This document shows positions 1-25,600 of a stretch of 64,000 nt of DNA, one piece after another. The notes beneath the pieces were generated by a model. That model did no database searches. It had not been told where the DNA came from and worked only from the letters and a program-made list of their open reading frames with translations. A program made the translations under genes and the position numbers. Source of the stretch: Nocardia sp. NBC_00565 (GTDB lineage: Bacteria > Actinomycetota > Actinomycetes > Mycobacteriales > Mycobacteriaceae); contig NZ_CP107785.1 of NCBI RefSeq assembly GCF_036345915.1, positions 8,618,001 through 8,682,000 on the forward strand. The letters are read 5' to 3'. Numbering within the stretch: position 1 is the first letter of the stretch; each line of letters begins with the position of its first letter.

Positions 1-1
1 C

Positions 2-11893
<11,892 letters not shown>

Positions 11894-12085
11894 GGTAACT
11901 CACTGTGAACCGGCCAGTAGCAACATCGACAATCGAAGTCCGATACACAGCTGTCACGTCTGCGATCCCACCGCGCAGGCGCGACCGTGCGTGGAACGGG
12001 CTTATATGATGGCCCGGACTGTGCTGGCCCCGGCGCTATATGTCCCATTAGGGGTGGAGCAGGTCCAGCTGGACGCGAGAGGTAA

Positions 12086-15000
12086 ATGCACCAAATGGAA
12101 ACCGCCCGTCGTTCCGCCCGTGGTAGCCGTCGACGCAGGTCAGGGAGCCCGCTCTTCGCGCAGCTGCTCACCGCCGCGGTCGAGGCAGAGGCCACCGCGG
12201 TCGCGATCCGGTACAACCCGACCGGCGCCGCGGCGGATCAGCGTCAACTCACCTACCGTGAACTCGACACCGCCTCTTCGCGCCTGGCCCGCGAGCTGAT
12301 CGAGCGCGGGATAGGCGCGGGCGACTACGTCGCGATGGGCATTACCCGTTCGGTCGAATCCATCATCGCGCTCTGGGCGATCGCGAAGACGGGCGCGGCC
12401 TATGTGCCCGTCGATCCCAACTATCCGTCGGACCGGATCCAGCACATCGTGACCGATTCCGGCGCGAAGCACGGCCTGACCACCTCGGCGCACCGGGCCA
12501 AACTCGGTACTTCGGCCTACTGGATCGAAATGGACGATCCGGTGCTGTCCGAGCGCATCGCCGCCCGGCCCGACCACCCGGTCTCCTATGCCGACCGGGT
12601 GCGCGTGGTGAACGAAAACCACCCGGCCTACGTCATCTACACCTCCGGCTCGACCGGCAAGCCGAAGGGCGTCGCGGTCACCCATACCGGTCTGGCCGGT
12701 CTGGCCGCGGTCGGCGAGCATTATCTGATCGACGCGGATTCACGTGTCTCGCACCTCAGCTCGCCGAGTTTCGACTTCTCGATAATGGAGACGCTGTTCA
12801 CCTTCTCGGCGGGCGCGACCCTGGTGATCGCCCCGCCGACGGTATTCGGCGGCGTCGAACTCGCCGATCTGCTGCGCCGCGAGCAGGTTACGCATCTGCT
12901 GATCACGCCGGGTGCGCTGGAATCGCTGGATACGAATGATCTGGATGATCTGCAGGTCGTAGTGGCCGGTGGCGACCGGCTCGGCGCGGATCTGGTAGCA
13001 CGGTGGGCCGATAACGGCCGGTCGATGTTCAACGCGTACGGGCCCAGCGAGGCGACCGTGATGGTCACCAGCACCGAGGCACTGGAGCCGGGGGAGCCGG
13101 TCACCGTCGGCTCCGCCATCGCGGGTGTGGGTGCGTTCGTACTCGATTCGCGGTTGCGCCCGGTGCCCGCGGGTGTCGTCGGCGAACTCTACGTCTCGGG
13201 TGCGGTGCTCGCGCAGGGTTACCTCGGCCGCCCGGAGCTGACCGCAGAACGTTTCGTCGCCAGCCCGTTCGGCGCGGAAACCGATCATCCGGGTGCGCGG
13301 TTGTATCGCACCGGAGATCTGGTGCGGCGCACCGACAGTGGCGCGCTGGAGTACCTGGGCCGCTCCGACTTCCAGGTCAAGATTCGCGGCCTGCGCATCG
13401 AACTCGGCGAGATCGACAACGCACTGACCACGCACCCGGATGTCGACTTCGCCGCCACGCTCGGCAAGACGCTGCCCTCGGGCACCACCGCCCTGGTCGC
13501 CTATGTGCTGCCGCGCGACGGCGCCACCGTGGACACCGGAGAGCTGGCGGCCCACATCGGGGAAACGTTGCCGGACTACATGATTCCGGCCGTCATCATG
13601 GTGCTCGACGAGATCCCGCTGACACCGGTGGGCAAGCTGGACCGGACGGCGCTGCCCGAGCCGGTCTTCGCCGCCCGGCAGTTCCGTGCCCCGTCGAATC
13701 CGGTCCAGGAGATCGTCGCCGAGGTGTTCGCGGCCCTGCTGCTCGGCGGCGCGGCTGACGCGCGCGTCGGCGCGCAAGACGACTTCTTCGAACTCGGCGG
13801 CAACTCACTGCTGGCCGCGCAGGCGGCCGCGCGCATCGGGTCCGCACTCGATGTGCGGGTGCCGGTGCAGCTGATCTTCGAGGCCTCCACGGTCTCCGTA
13901 CTCGCCGAACGTGTCGAGCAGCACGCGGGTTCGGCGGTGGGCCGGGCACTGACCGCGCAGACCCGCCCGGACCGGATTCCGCTGTCGTACGCGCAGCAGC
14001 GGATGTGGTTCCTGAACCGTTTCGATACCGCGAGCGCGGTCAACAACATTCCGCTCGTGGTGCGACTGTCCGGTCGACTCGATATCGACGCGTTGCGCGC
14101 CGCGACGCGCGATCTGATCGAGCGCCACGAGGTGCTGCGCACTATCTACCCGGAAATCGACGGCGAGGGCTTCCAGGTCGTACTGCCCGCGAGCGATGCG
14201 CGTGCGGTTCCCGAACTGGCCGTAACCGCCACTGCCGCAGGTGGACTGACGGATCTGGTCATCGCCGAGGTGCTGGCCGGATTCGATGTGACGACCGCGC
14301 CGCCGGTGCGGCTGCGGCTGTTGCGGCTGAGCGAATCCGAGTACGTGCTGGTGGGCGTGGTGCACCACATCGCGGGGGACGGGTTCTCGCTCGGCCCGCT
14401 GGCCCGCGACCTGATGTCGGCCTATTCCGACCGCGTGCGCGGCGGACGGCCGCAGTGGCGGCCGCTGACGGTGCAGTACGCCGACTACACGATCTGGCAG
14501 CGCGAGATTCTCGGCGGCGAGGACGATCCGGAATCGGTGTTCGCACAGCAGATCGCGTTCTGGCGCGACGAATTGGCCGCGCTGCCCGAACAATTGGATC
14601 TACCCGCGGACCGCCCGCGTCCGGCCGCCGCGTCCAATAATGGCGGCGTTGTCGCCTTCGATGTCGACGCCGACGTGCACGCCGGCCTCAACCGTCTTGC
14701 ACACGAACACAATTCGACGCTGTTCATGGTCGTGCACGCGGCCTTGGCGGTGCTGCTGTCGCGTTTGTCCGGCACCCGCGATATCGCGGTGGGTACCCCG
14801 GTCGCCGGGCGCGGCGAGGCAGCGCTGGACGATCTGATCGGCATGTTCGTCAACACCCTGGTGCTGCGGACCGAGATCGATCCGGGCATCACCTTCGACG
14901 ATCTGCTGCGCGTGGTGCGCAAGGTCGACGTGGCGGCCTTCGGCCACGCCGATGTGCCGTTCGAGCGGCTGGTCGAACTGCTGGATCCGGTGCGCTCCGC

Positions 15001-18000
15001 GGCGCGGCATCCGCTGTTCCAGGTCATGCTGGTGTTCCAGAACCTGGCGCGCACCGAACTGGAACTGCCGGGGTTGACCGTCGCGGGGGTGGATCCCGGG
15101 GTAGCGCTGGCCAAATTCGATCTGCAGTTGGAGATCGCCGAGAACGCCGACGCGCCGGGGATGTCGGCGACATTCACCTACGCCACCGACCTTTTCGACG
15201 CCGCGACCGTACAGGACTTCGCCGATCGCTTCCTGCGGGTGCTGTCCACCGTGGCGGTCGATTCCGATGCGGTGCTCGGCGATATCGATCTGCTCGCCCC
15301 CGGCGAGCGCGATCTGGTACTGCACGAATGGAATTCGGCCGGGGCGATGGTTCCGGAGGTGACCCTGGTCGACCTCATCGCCGAGCAGGCCCGCCGCCGG
15401 CCGAATGCGATCGCGGTCCGATTCGGTGATACCGCACTGAGTTTCGGTGAACTGCAGCGGCGCGCGAACCGGGTGGCGCGGGCGCTGATGGCGCGCGGCG
15501 CGGGTCCGGAAGCGCTGGTCGCGGTCGCCGTCGGCCGGACCGAACTGCTGCCGGTCGCGCTGCTCGGTGTGCTCACCGCCGGTGCCGGATACCTGCCGAT
15601 CGACACCACCTACCCGGCGCAGCGGCTCGAGTTCATGCTGCACGACGCCCGCCCGACCTGCGTGCTGACCACGGCCGATCTACTTGCCGACGTGCCCTCG
15701 ACCGGTGTTCCGATGGTGCTGCTCGAGGACACCGCCGGATTCGGCGAATCGTCGATCACCGATGTCGAGCGCACGGCGCGGCTGCGTCCGGACAACCTGG
15801 CCTATGTCATCTACACCTCGGGTTCCACGGGTGCGCCCAAGGGCGTCGGCGTGGCGCACCGCAATGTGGTCGAGCTGTTCGCCAACACCCAGCTGATGTT
15901 CGAATTCGACGAGACCGATGTGTGGACGCTGTTCCACTCCTTCGCCTTCGACTTCTCGGTGTGGGAACTGTGGTGCGCGCTCGCCAACGGTGGCACGGTG
16001 GTCGTCGTCGACCACCTGACCTCCCGTTCCCCGGAACAGTTGCGCGAGTTGCTGATTCGCGAACAGGTCACGGTGCTCAATCAGACGCCGTCGGCGTTCT
16101 ATCAGCTCGCCGAGGCCGACCGTGCCTCGCACGCGGGCGATCAGGGCAAGTTCGCCCTGCGCTACGTCGTCTTCGGCGGTGAGGCACTGGATCTGCGGCA
16201 ATTGCGGCATTGGTACGACCGCCATGCCGTCGACGCGCCGTGGCTGATCAACATGTACGGCATCACCGAAACCACGGTGCACGTATCGTTCCTGGCGCTC
16301 GACGAGCAGCTCGCCGAGAACCCGGCCAGCGCCATCGGTCGCGCGCTACCGGGTCTGGAGAGCTATGTGCTCGATGACCGGCTGCATCCGGCTCCGGTCG
16401 GCGTGGCCGGCGAAATCCATGTCAGCGGTGCGCAACTGTCGCGCGGCTACCTCGGTCGCCCCGGACTCGCCGCGACCCGCTTCGTGGCGAATCCGTTCGG
16501 GGCGCCCGGATCTCGCATGTACCGCTCCGGCGACCTCGGTCGCTGGGCGGGTTTCGGCGGCCACGCGAATCTCGAATACGCCGGTCGCAGTGACCAACAG
16601 GTGCAGTTGCGTGGCTTCCGCATCGAACTCGGTGAGATCGAGTCCGCACTGCTGCGTTGCGAGGGTGTGAGCCAAGCGGTCGTCCTGGTGCGTTCGGATG
16701 AACACGCGGGTGATCGCCTGATCGGATACGTGGTGGCCGAGGCCGACGCGCCATTGCCGGCCACCGAGCTGCGGGCCGCCGTCGCCGAATTCTTGACCGG
16801 CTATATGGTCCCCGACGCCGTGGTCGTGCTGGACGCGCTGCCGCTGACCCCGAACGGCAAGCTGGATCGAAAGGCGCTACCCGCACCGGAATTCGTCAGC
16901 GACGCCACCTTCCGTGCCCCGCAGACACCGATCGAGCAGGCGGTGGCCGAGGTTTTCGCCGGATTGCTCGGCGTGCGCGATGTGGGTCTGGACGACGACT
17001 TCTTCGGCCTCGGTGGCAATTCGCTGCTGGCCACCCGGGCGGTCAGCCGGATCAACGAGGCGCTGGATTCGAACGTTTCGGTACGTGAACTGTTCGAGGC
17101 CTCGACCGTCGCGGCGCTGGCCGGACGCATCGTGCCAGGGTCCTCGACCGGTGCTCGGACACCGCTGGTTCCGGCGGTGCGCCCGGATCGGGTGCCGCTG
17201 TCGCTGGCCCAGCAGCGCATGTGGGTGCTCAACCAGATCGACACGAGTTCGGCCGCCTACAACATTCCACTGGCGATCCGGCTGAGCGGCGCGCTCGACG
17301 TGCAGGCGCTGCGCGACGCGGTGGCCGATGTATTGGATCGGCACGAGGCGCTGCGCACCCGCTACCCGGCGCCGGGTCCCGGCGGACTGCCGTACCAGGA
17401 GATCCTGCCGGTAGCGCAGGCGTGGCCGGGTGGGCTGCGGGTCGAGACGACCGCCGACCCGATTGCCTGGTTCACCGAGATGATGTCGACCGGATTCGAT
17501 GTCACCCAACAGGTTCCGCTGCGCGGTGTGCTGCTGACCAGTGCGGTGAGCAACGAGAATCTGCTCGCGATGGTGGTGCACCACATTTCCGCCGATGGCG
17601 TATCCATGGCCCCGCTGGCCCGTGATCTGATGCTCGCCTACGCCGCACGCTGTGTGGGCGATGTACCGACCTGGACGCCGCTCGAGGTGCAGTACGCCGA
17701 TTTCGCGATCTGGCAGCGCGCGGTCGTCGGCACCGATGACGACGAGAACTCCACGGCGGCACAGCAATTGGCCTACTGGCGCGATCAGTTGGCCGGACTC
17801 GCCGGTGCGCTGGACCTGCCGCTGGATCGCCCGCGCCCGGTGCTGCCGTCCATGCGCGGCGCCTCGATCGGCGTCCTGCTCTCGCCACAGGTGCACGCCG
17901 GGTTGATCCGCATTGCCCGCGAACACAATTCGTCGCTGTTCATGGTCGTGCACGCGGCGTTGGCCGTGCTGCTGGCACGGTTGTCGGGCAGCTCCGATAT

Positions 18001-19498
18001 CGCGATCGGCACCCCGATCGCGGGCCGCGGCGAGCGTGCGCTCGATGATCTGGTCGGCATGTTCGTCAATACCCTGGCGCTGCGTACCGCGACCGAATCC
18101 GCGACCACCTTCGACGCACTCGTCGAACACGTTCGGGAGACCGATCTTTCGGCCTTCGGCAATGCCGATATCCCGTTCGAGCGGGTGGTCGAGGTGGTTG
18201 TGCCCAAGCGCGCGACCTCGCACAACCCGCTGTTCCAGGTGGTGCTGTCGTTCGACAATATCGAGCAGCCGTCGCTGGAACTGCCCGGACTGACCGTTAC
18301 GGCGCTGGACGCCGGCGTGGTCGCGGCGAAATTCGATCTGCAGGTGATCGTCGAACCGCGGCACGGCGAAGACGGCGCACCCGCCGAGCTGGTCGCCGTA
18401 TTCAACTACGCGACAGACCTTTTCGACCAGTCGACGGTCCAGGCCTTCGGCCGCCGGTTCGAGCGGATCTGCACCGCGGTCGTCGCGGACCCGCAGGTCA
18501 GCATCGGCGATATCGATATTCTCGACGCGGCCGAGCGCGATCGCGCACTGCCCGCGCCGGATAGCGCGCTGGAGCAGACGGCCGACGATGTGCCGGTGAC
18601 CAGCGGTGCCGCGCTGACCCAGGCGCTGGCCGCGGCGGTGGAAGACGATCCGGGCGGACCCGCCGTGGTCTGCGGCGAGGACGCCGTGTCCTTCCAGGAT
18701 CTCGACGCGCGATCCTCCCGGCTGGCCCGGGTGCTGATCAGCCGCGGCTGTGGTCCGCGCACCGGTGTCGCGATCCGGCTGGATCGTGGCGTGGAGGTGG
18801 TGGTCGCCACGTGGGCAGTGCTCAAGGCGGGTGCCGCGCTGACTCCGGTCGACGCGTTCGACGGACTGCCGCTAGCGACTGCTCGCGGGTCGCTCGAAAC
18901 AACACTGCCTGCCGGGCCGGAAGTCAAGGTCGGTCTCACCAGCGGCCGCGCACCGATCGGCACCGGCAGCATCGATTGGCTCTCGCTCGACGATCCGGCC
19001 GTACTCAGCGAAATCGCCGCCGAATCGCCGCGACCGGTGACCTACGCGAACCGGACGCAGGCGCTGCGCGGTGAGGATCCGGCCTTCGTCGCCGCGGTGA
19101 CGTTGTCCTACAACGACATCGCGGTGGCGACCAAGCGGCTGCGGGCGCGCACCGAGCTGACCTTCGAATCCCGGCTGTTCCGGCACGGTCGGGCGGATTC
19201 GGCGGCGGCGCTGCTGGAAGTGGTGGCGGCCGGTGAGAACGGTGCGTCCGTGGTGGTCACCACCGACGGTGAGCTGGACAACGTAACGCTATCGGCATTG
19301 TTGGGCGACGAATGGGTGACGCATCTGTTCATCGATCGTTCCGGTCTCGGCGCCATCGATGTGACGGGGCTGGAGGATCTGCACGCCGTGGTCCTGGACG
19401 ATGATGCGACAGCACCCGCGCCGGAGTTCGGCGCTGTCGCGGTCGTCGTCGGTCTCGGCGAGTTGCTGGGGGTCGAGGGTCCGGGCGACGCGAGTTGA
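12086..19498 (+). CDS. NRPS2, A-T-C-A-T-C ending in a degenerate A domain, no TE
   Basis: Two-module NRPS that begins directly with an A domain after an Arg-rich tail. ATG 12086 follows GAGAGG by only 3 bases; in-frame ATG 12095 is an alternative. Order: A1 (TSGSTG near 12650, GKLDRT near 13633), carrier (GGNSL near 13798), C (HHIAGDG near 14366), A2 (near 15820), carrier (GGNSL near 17014), C (HHISADG near 17582), then a broken A domain (18560-19495) and the stop. There is no final carrier or TE. Selectivity residues by eye: A1 DFMLVGAVM (unassigned), A2 DFWNVGMVH (threonine type). The C-less start suits chain initiation. The dead-end C-A* terminus means the product must pass to another protein, perhaps the C-less A-T start of NRPS3, or the gene is decaying. 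A mini-element lies in the broken domain at 18871. Confidence 0.93.
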   Translation: MHQMETARRSARGSRRRRSGSPLFAQLLTAAVEAEATAVAIRYNPTGAAADQRQLTYRELDTASSRLARELIERGIGAGDYVAMGITRSVESIIALWAIAKTGAAYVPVDPNYPSDRIQHIVTDSGAKHGLTTSAHRAKLGTSAYWIEMDDPVLSERIAARPDHPVSYADRVRVVNENHPAYVIYTSGSTGKPKGVAVTHTGLAGLAAVGEHYLIDADSRVSHLSSPSFDFSIMETLFTFSAGATLVIAPPTVFGGVELADLLRREQVTHLLITPGALESLDTNDLDDLQVVVAGGDRLGADLVARWADNGRSMFNAYGPSEATVMVTSTEALEPGEPVTVGSAIAGVGAFVLDSRLRPVPAGVVGELYVSGAVLAQGYLGRPELTAERFVASPFGAETDHPGARLYRTGDLVRRTDSGALEYLGRSDFQVKIRGLRIELGEIDNALTTHPDVDFAATLGKTLPSGTTALVAYVLPRDGATVDTGELAAHIGETLPDYMIPAVIMVLDEIPLTPVGKLDRTALPEPVFAARQFRAPSNPVQEIVAEVFAALLLGGAADARVGAQDDFFELGGNSLLAAQAAARIGSALDVRVPVQLIFEASTVSVLAERVEQHAGSAVGRALTAQTRPDRIPLSYAQQRMWFLNRFDTASAVNNIPLVVRLSGRLDIDALRAATRDLIERHEVLRTIYPEIDGEGFQVVLPASDARAVPELAVTATAAGGLTDLVIAEVLAGFDVTTAPPVRLRLLRLSESEYVLVGVVHHIAGDGFSLGPLARDLMSAYSDRVRGGRPQWRPLTVQYADYTIWQREILGGEDDPESVFAQQIAFWRDELAALPEQLDLPADRPRPAAASNNGGVVAFDVDADVHAGLNRLAHEHNSTLFMVVHAALAVLLSRLSGTRDIAVGTPVAGRGEAALDDLIGMFVNTLVLRTEIDPGITFDDLLRVVRKVDVAAFGHADVPFERLVELLDPVRSAARHPLFQVMLVFQNLARTELELPGLTVAGVDPGVALAKFDLQLEIAENADAPGMSATFTYATDLFDAATVQDFADRFLRVLSTVAVDSDAVLGDIDLLAPGERDLVLHEWNSAGAMVPEVTLVDLIAEQARRRPNAIAVRFGDTALSFGELQRRANRVARALMARGAGPEALVAVAVGRTELLPVALLGVLTAGAGYLPIDTTYPAQRLEFMLHDARPTCVLTTADLLADVPSTGVPMVLLEDTAGFGESSITDVERTARLRPDNLAYVIYTSGSTGAPKGVGVAHRNVVELFANTQLMFEFDETDVWTLFHSFAFDFSVWELWCALANGGTVVVVDHLTSRSPEQLRELLIREQVTVLNQTPSAFYQLAEADRASHAGDQGKFALRYVVFGGEALDLRQLRHWYDRHAVDAPWLINMYGITETTVHVSFLALDEQLAENPASAIGRALPGLESYVLDDRLHPAPVGVAGEIHVSGAQLSRGYLGRPGLAATRFVANPFGAPGSRMYRSGDLGRWAGFGGHANLEYAGRSDQQVQLRGFRIELGEIESALLRCEGVSQAVVLVRSDEHAGDRLIGYVVAEADAPLPATELRAAVAEFLTGYMVPDAVVVLDALPLTPNGKLDRKALPAPEFVSDATFRAPQTPIEQAVAEVFAGLLGVRDVGLDDDFFGLGGNSLLATRAVSRINEALDSNVSVRELFEASTVAALAGRIVPGSSTGARTPLVPAVRPDRVPLSLAQQRMWVLNQIDTSSAAYNIPLAIRLSGALDVQALRDAVADVLDRHEALRTRYPAPGPGGLPYQEILPVAQAWPGGLRVETTADPIAWFTEMMSTGFDVTQQVPLRGVLLTSAVSNENLLAMVVHHISADGVSMAPLARDLMLAYAARCVGDVPTWTPLEVQYADFAIWQRAVVGTDDDENSTAAQQLAYWRDQLAGLAGALDLPLDRPRPVLPSMRGASIGVLLSPQVHAGLIRIAREHNSSLFMVVHAALAVLLARLSGSSDIAIGTPIAGRGERALDDLVGMFVNTLALRTATESATTFDALVEHVRETDLSAFGNADIPFERVVEVVVPKRATSHNPLFQVVLSFDNIEQPSLELPGLTVTALDAGVVAAKFDLQVIVEPRHGEDGAPAELVAVFNYATDLFDQSTVQAFGRRFERICTAVVADPQVSIGDIDILDAAERDRALPAPDSALEQTADDVPVTSGAALTQALAAAVEDDPGGPAVVCGEDAVSFQDLDARSSRLARVLISRGCGPRTGVAIRLDRGVEVVVATWAVLKAGAALTPVDAFDGLPLATARGSLETTLPAGPEVKVGLTSGRAPIGTGSIDWLSLDDPAVLSEIAAESPRPVTYANRTQALRGEDPAFVAAVTLSYNDIAVATKRLRARTELTFESRLFRHGRADSAAALLEVVAAGENGASVVVTTDGELDNVTLSALLGDEWVTHLFIDRSGLGAIDVTGLEDLHAVVLDDDATAPAPEFGAVAVVVGLGELLGVEGPGDAS
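18560..19495 (+). other. Truncated, P-loop-less adenylation domain at the end of NRPS2
   Basis: The segment follows the A-domain fold through A1/A2 ([26 protein letters not shown]). Where TSGSTGxPKG should be it reads AAVTLSYND, and it can still be followed through EWVTHLFI and [12 protein letters not shown], the counterparts of EQVTHLLI and [12 protein letters not shown] in A1 of the same protein. It stops before A5 (YGPTE), so all ATP-binding motifs and the carrier are absent. The frame is intact to the stop. It cannot activate an amino acid; a docking or spacer role is only a guess. Confidence 0.8.
18871..18907 (+). repeat. Hairpin mini-element, copy in NRPS2
   Basis: A 37-nt element with arms AGCGAC and GTCGCT around TGCTCGCGG, followed by the tail CGAAACAACACTG. 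It is the same DNA as in NRPS4 at 40836 but read one base out of phase (here [11 protein letters not shown]). It lies inside the broken A domain. Confidence 0.75.
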
Positions 19499-19598
19499 TC
19501 TTCGACTCCGAAGATCCATGAGCCGGTGCGCACAGGTCGGCATCGGTGGTGACTGGTCCGCCTGTTGACTTGACGATGGGCGAGGGAGGAACGTTCCT

Positions 19599-19658
19599 AT
19601 GGTTGGGGTGCGCGGACAGGATCAGGTGCGGATGGCCGAAGCGGGGATGTGCGCGTGA
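19599..19658 (+). CDS. Possible 19-codon leader ORF coupled to NRPS3
   Basis: An ATG follows GGGAGGA at a good distance and encodes MVGVRGQDQVRMAEAGMCA. Its TGA overlaps the GTG start of NRPS3 as GTGA. A perfect palindrome AGGAACGTTCCT sits at 19587-19598, between the ribosome site and the ATG. NRPS4 has a similar 16-codon ORF in the same place. It could be a translational coupling leader or a coincidence. Confidence 0.35.
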   Translation: MVGVRGQDQVRMAEAGMCA

Positions 19659-22600
19659 CGCGCCCCGCTCGTACCCGCCCGGTCCGGACCAGACAGCCGC
19701 GGGTCACTTCCCTGCCGCAGCTGATGGGCACCGCCGTCGAGGCGAATCCGGACGGAATCGCCGTCGTCTTCGCCGACGCCACCGCGAGCATCGGGCAGCT
19801 CACCTACGCCGAGCTCGACGACCGGTCCACGCGGCTGGCCCGGCTGCTCATCGAACGCGGTGTCGGTCCGGAAGATCTTGTGGCTGTCGGCATTCCGCGA
19901 TCGCTGGACTCGGTCGTCGCGGTCTGGGCGGTGGCCAAGACCGGTGCCGGATTCGTGCCGGTCGACCCCAACTACCCGGCCGAGCGGGTCGCGCATATGG
20001 TGACCGATTCGGGCGCGGTGCTCGGCCTCGCCGTTGCCGAGGTGGCCACCGATCTACCGGATCAGGTCGAGTGGCTGGTCATCGATGCGCTCGAACTCGC
20101 GCTGCGCCTGGAGGAGTACTCGGGCGAGCCGATCACCTACATGGACCGGGTCCGCGCGGTGCGGGCCGAGAATCCGGCCTACGTCATCTACACCTCCGGC
20201 TCCACCGGCAAGCCGAAGGGTGTTGTCGTCACGCAGGCCGGGCTGGCCGGCTTCTGCGATGAACAGCGTGAGCGCTACCGCGTCACGAACCATTCGCGCA
20301 CACTGCATTTCGCCTCACCGTCGTTCGACGCGTCGGTGCTCGAGCTGCTGCTCGCGCTCGGTGGCGCGGCCACCATGGTGGTGGTGGCCCCGAATATCTT
20401 CGGTGGCGATGAACTGGCTGCGCTGCTGCGCCGGGAACGGGTGACGCACGCCTTCATCACCCCGGCCGCACTCGCCTCCGTCGATCCGACCGGGCTCGAC
20501 GATTTCCGGGTGGTCGTCGCCGGTGGCGAGGCCTGCCCGCCGGATCTGGTGCGGCGCTGGGTATTACCGATCGCGGACGGTCGTACGCGCGAGTTCTGCA
20601 ACGGCTACGGGCCGACCGAGACCACGATCATGACCAATATCAGTTCGCCGATGACACCCGGGGAGACGGTGACGATCGGCGGCCCGATCCGGGCCATCAC
20701 CGAGTACGTGCTCGACGATCGGCTGAACCGGGTCCCGAGCGGTGTGATCGGCGAGCTGTACATTTCGGGTGCGCAGGTGGCGCGCGGCTATCACGACCGC
20801 CCCGCACTCACCGCATCTCGCTTCGTGGCGAATCCGTTCGACCCCAGCGGTTCTCGGCTCTACGCCACCGGCGATCTGGCGCGCTGGACCACTGCGGGCG
20901 AGATCGAATATATGGGCCGCAACGACTTTCAGGTGAAGATCCGCGGCTTCCGTATCGAACTCGGCGAGGTCGACGCGGTGCTCGGCGCGCACGACAGCGT
21001 GGACTTCGCCGTCACCATCGGGCACGAACTCGATACCGGCGCGACGATTCTCGCGTCCTACGTGCACGCCGCGGGCGATGCGGAGGTGGACACCGAGGCG
21101 CTGACCGCGTTCGCCGAACGCTCGCTGCCCGCGCATATGGTGCCGACCGTCATCACGGTGCTCGACACGATTCCGCTGACCCCGGTCGGCAAGCTCGATC
21201 GAAGCGCACTACCCGCACCGGTGCTGGAGACCAAGCAGTACCGCGTGCCGGAGACCGAGGTCGAGCAGGTCATCGCCGAGGTGCTCGGCGAGGTGCTCGG
21301 GATCGATCGGATCGGTCTCGACGACGATTTCTTCGCGCTCGGCGGCGACAGCATCACCTCCATTCAGGTGGTGTCGCGCGCCAGGGCGCGCGGTGTGATC
21401 TTCACGCCCCGAGACGTTTTCGAAATGCGCACGGTCGCCGCGCTCGCATCGCTGGCGACGGTGGCTGCCCCGGCGCCGCCCGGCGAGCTCCCGACCGGTC
21501 CGCTGGTCGAGTTGTCGCAGGCCGACACCGACCGGCTGGCCACGGAATACCCGAAGTTGGCCGAGGTCTGGCCGCTGACCCCGCTGCAATCGGGCATGCT
21601 GTTCCACGCGCAGCTGGCGGAATCGTCGGTCGACGCGTACATGACCCAGTTCATGGTCGATCTCGGTGGCGATGTCGACCCGCAACGCCTGCACGCGGCC
21701 GCCGTCGCCGTGGTGGGTCGGCATGTGAACCTGCGGGTGGCCTTCGCCGTGGACGCCGACGGCAATCCGGTGCAGGTCGTGCTCGATGAGGTCGAAGTGC
21801 CTTGGCGCGCTATCGATCTCACCCACCTCGGGCAGACCGAGGCCGCTGCCGAGCTGCAGCGGGTCATGGCCGCGGATCTGGCCGACCACTTCGATATGCG
21901 CGCCGCGCCGCTGCTGCGATTCGCGCTGATCCGATCGGTGGCCGACGCCTACCACCTGCTCGTCACCAGCCATCACATCCTCATCGATGGCTGGTCGATG
22001 CCGCTGCTGACCCAGGATCTGCTGACGCTCTACGTCCTCGGCGGCGATGCGACCCAGCTGCCACCGGCCCGTTCCTACCGTGACTACCTGGCGTGGCTCG
22101 GCACGCAGGACCACAGTGCCGCACGGGATGCCTGGCGCGAGGTGCTGGCCGGCATCACCGAGCCGACGCCGCTGGCCGGCGTCGATCCGGCACGCGAAAT
22201 CTCGGCTGGCGTAGGCGAAATCGGGTTCGAACTCACCGAGGATGACACCAAGGCGCTGACCCGGTTGGCCGCTGATGCCGGGGTCACCGTCAATACCGTC
22301 ATCCAGGCCGCCTGGGGGCTGCTGATCGGCCGCAGCGTGGATCGCGACGATGTCGTCTTCGGCGCCACGGTCTCCGGACGCCCGCCGCAGCTGGATGGCA
22401 TCGAGACCATGGTCGGGTTGTTCCTCAACGCGATTCCGGTCCGGGTGCGGCTGGACGCGAACGACACCCTCGCCGGGCTGCTGCGTCAGCTGCAGTCCGA
22501 GCAGGCGGCGCTGCTCGACCATCACTACGTCGGCTTGAGCGAGATCCAGGAAATCGTCGGCGTCGACGGGCTGTTCGATACGCTGGTGGTCTTCGAATCC

Positions 22601-25600
22601 TTCCCGGTCGACGAGAAGGCGCTGACCGCTGCGGCCAGTGCGCTCGACGGTATGAGCATTACCGGCGCGGTCGCGGTGAACGGTACGCACTACCCGGTGA
22701 CCGTGGTGGTCGTGCCCGATATCCGCATGCACGTCACCCTCAAGTACCTGCGTGATCTGTTCGACGAGACGGCGGCACAGGCACTCGCACAGCGCTTCTC
22801 GACGCTGATCGGCCGCTTCATCGCCGATCCGCTGGCCAAGATCGCCGAGGTGGACGCGCTGACCGAGGTCGATCGGGCCGTGCTCGACGCCGTCAATGCG
22901 ACCGAAGTGCCGGAGCTGCTGGATGATTCGACGCTGCTGACGCTTTTCGACGCGCAGGTCGCCCGCACACCGGAGGCGCCTGCGTTGATCTTCGGCGACA
23001 CCATTGTGAGCTACGCCGAACTCGACACCCGCTCCCGGCAGCTCGCGCGGGACCTGATCCATCGCGGCGTCGGCGTGGAATCGGCGGTGGCGGTGGCGAT
23101 GCGGCGTGGCATCGAGATGGTCGTCGCGATCTACGGTGTGCTGCGCGCGGGTGGCGCGTATGTGCCCATCGATCCCGATCATCCGGCCGAGCGCAACGAA
23201 TACGTGCTGGCCAGCGCGGCTCCGGTGGGTGTGCTGACCACGACCGGCACCGGCTTCGAGACCGCGACCGACACGCCATTGGTCTATGTGGACGGGCCGA
23301 ACTCCGCCGCGGCGTTGATATTCGAGGATCTGCTGTCCGGCACCGGCACCGTCGCCGCACCACATCCGGACAACACCGCCTACGTCATCTACACCTCCGG
23401 TTCGACCGGCCGGCCCAAGGGCGTGGCGATCACGCACCGGCAGATGGCCAACCAATTCCGTTGGGCGCAGCGGACCTATCCGCACGGTCCCGGCGATGTG
23501 GTGCTGCACAAGACGCCGATCACCTTCGATATCTCGACGTGGGAACTGATCTGGACCTTGCAGACCGGTGCGGCGGTGGTCGTCGCCGAGCCGGACGGGC
23601 ATCGCGATCCCGCCTACCTCGCCCGGGTGATCGACGAATACAGGGTCAGCACAGTGCACTTCGTGCCATCGATGCTCGACGCGTTCCTCGATGGCATGCC
23701 CGCGGCGGCGGCGTACCCGTCGTTGCGGCGGGTGTTCGCCGCCGGCGAGGCATTGTCGGCGGATACCGCGGCCCGGTTCACCACCTTCCTGCCGAACGCG
23801 GACCTGCACAACTGGTACGGGCCCGCCGAGGCCACCGTCGTCACCGCCTATCCGGCCGAACCCCGTGGGCGCGTGGCGATTCCGATCGGCACCACGGTCG
23901 CCAATACCCGGGTGCATGTGCTCGACCGGCAGTTGCGGCCGGTGCCGATCGGTGCGGTCGGCGAGTTGTATGTCGCCGGTGTGCAGTTGGCGCGTGGCTA
24001 TGTGAACGCGCCCGCGCTGACCGCCGAACGGTTCGTCGCGCACGTCGACGGTCAGCGGCTGTACCGGACCGGTGACGTGGTGCGCTGGGTGCCCGGTCGG
24101 GGCGATTATGCGCTCGAGTACTTGGGCCGCAGCGACTTCCAGGTCAAGCTGCGCGGCCAGCGCGTCGAACTCGGCGAGATCGAGACGGTGCTGCTCGGGG
24201 TGGACGCGGTGCAGCGCGCAGCGGTGGCACTGGTCAATGGGAGCACCGGGGACCGGCTGGTCGCCTATGTGGTGGCCGCGCCGGGTGCGCAGATCGATGA
24301 AGATGTCTTGCTCGACGATGCTCGGGCGGCGCTGCCGTCGTATATGGTGCCGTCGGCGATCGTGCGACTGGATGCCTTGCCGCTCAACGCAAGCGGCAAA
24401 CTCGATCGCAAGGCGCTGCCCGCGCCGGAGTTCATCGGGCGTCCCTATCGCGAACCGTCGACGCCGCTGGAACGCATCGTCGCGGAGGTGTTCGTCGAGG
24501 TGCTCGGCATCGAACGCGTGGGCGCCGACGATGACTTCTTCGATCTCGGCGGCAACTCGCTGGTCGCCACCCGGGTGGTTGCCCGGCTCGGCACCGCCAT
24601 CGGTAGCCGGGTTCCGGTGCGCGCCGTCTTCGAGGCGCCCACCGTGGCCGGTCTGGCCGCCGCGGTCGCGCCGAGTGCGGGTCAGCGTCGCGAGGTCCCG
24701 CTCGTGGCCGGTCCGCGGCCGGAACGGATTCCGTTGTCGCTGGCGCAGCAGCGGATGTGGTTCCTGAACCAGTTCGATACCGAATCCGCGGTGAACAATC
24801 TGCCGGTCGCGGTGCGGCTGACCGGCGCGCTGGATATCGCCGCGCTGCAGCAGGCGGTCGCCGATCTGGTGGAGCGACACGAAACCCTGCGCACTGTGTA
24901 CCCGGCCGACCGGGACGGCGTCGCGCATCAGGTGATCGTGCCCGCGGCACAGGCGGTTCCGGATCTGACGCCGCAGCCGGTCACGGCGGATGCGTTGCGC
25001 GCGAAGGTCGTCGAGATCGTCGCGGCCGGATTCGATGTCACCGATCAGGTGCCGCTGCGCGGTGCGCTGTTCCAGGTGGCCGAACCCGGCGGACCCGCCG
25101 ACGAATACGTGCTGGTCTTCGTCGCACACCACATCAGCGCGGACGGCTGGTCGATGGGACCGATGACCCGCGACCTGATGCTGGCCTACGTCGCGCGCGC
25201 GGCCGGTGTGCTGCCCGCGTGGCAGCCGCTGCCGGTGCAGTACGCGGATTTCAGTCTCTGGCAACGGGAAGTGCTCGGCTCCGAGGACGATCCGGACAGC
25301 CTGATCACGGCACAAACCAAATTCTGGCGCACAGCGTTGGCTGGTCTTCCGGATGAGCTGAACTTGCCCGCCGACCGGCCGCGTCCGATGACGCAGTCGT
25401 TCGCGGGTGGCACTGTCGGCTGCACCGTCGACCCTGGGGTGCATCGTCGGCTGCAGGAGATCGGTCGCGAGCAGAATGCGACGATCTTCATGGTCGTGCA
25501 CAGCGCGCTCGCGGTGTTCCTGGCGCGCCTATCCGGCACCGACGACATCGCCGTCGGCACCCCGGTCGCGGGCCGTGGCGCGGCCGAATTGGACGATGTC

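Noticed and set aside
12003..12010. TATATGAT upstream of NRPS2 as a promoter -10
   Set aside because: No acceptable -35 at 16-18 bases and a position within a possible read-through operon, so not supported.
21209..25501. Antisense ORF of 1430 codons opposite NRPS3
   Set aside because: Same cause. Composition is dominated by Arg, His, Gly and Gln, as expected from reverse-complemented GC-rich coding DNA.
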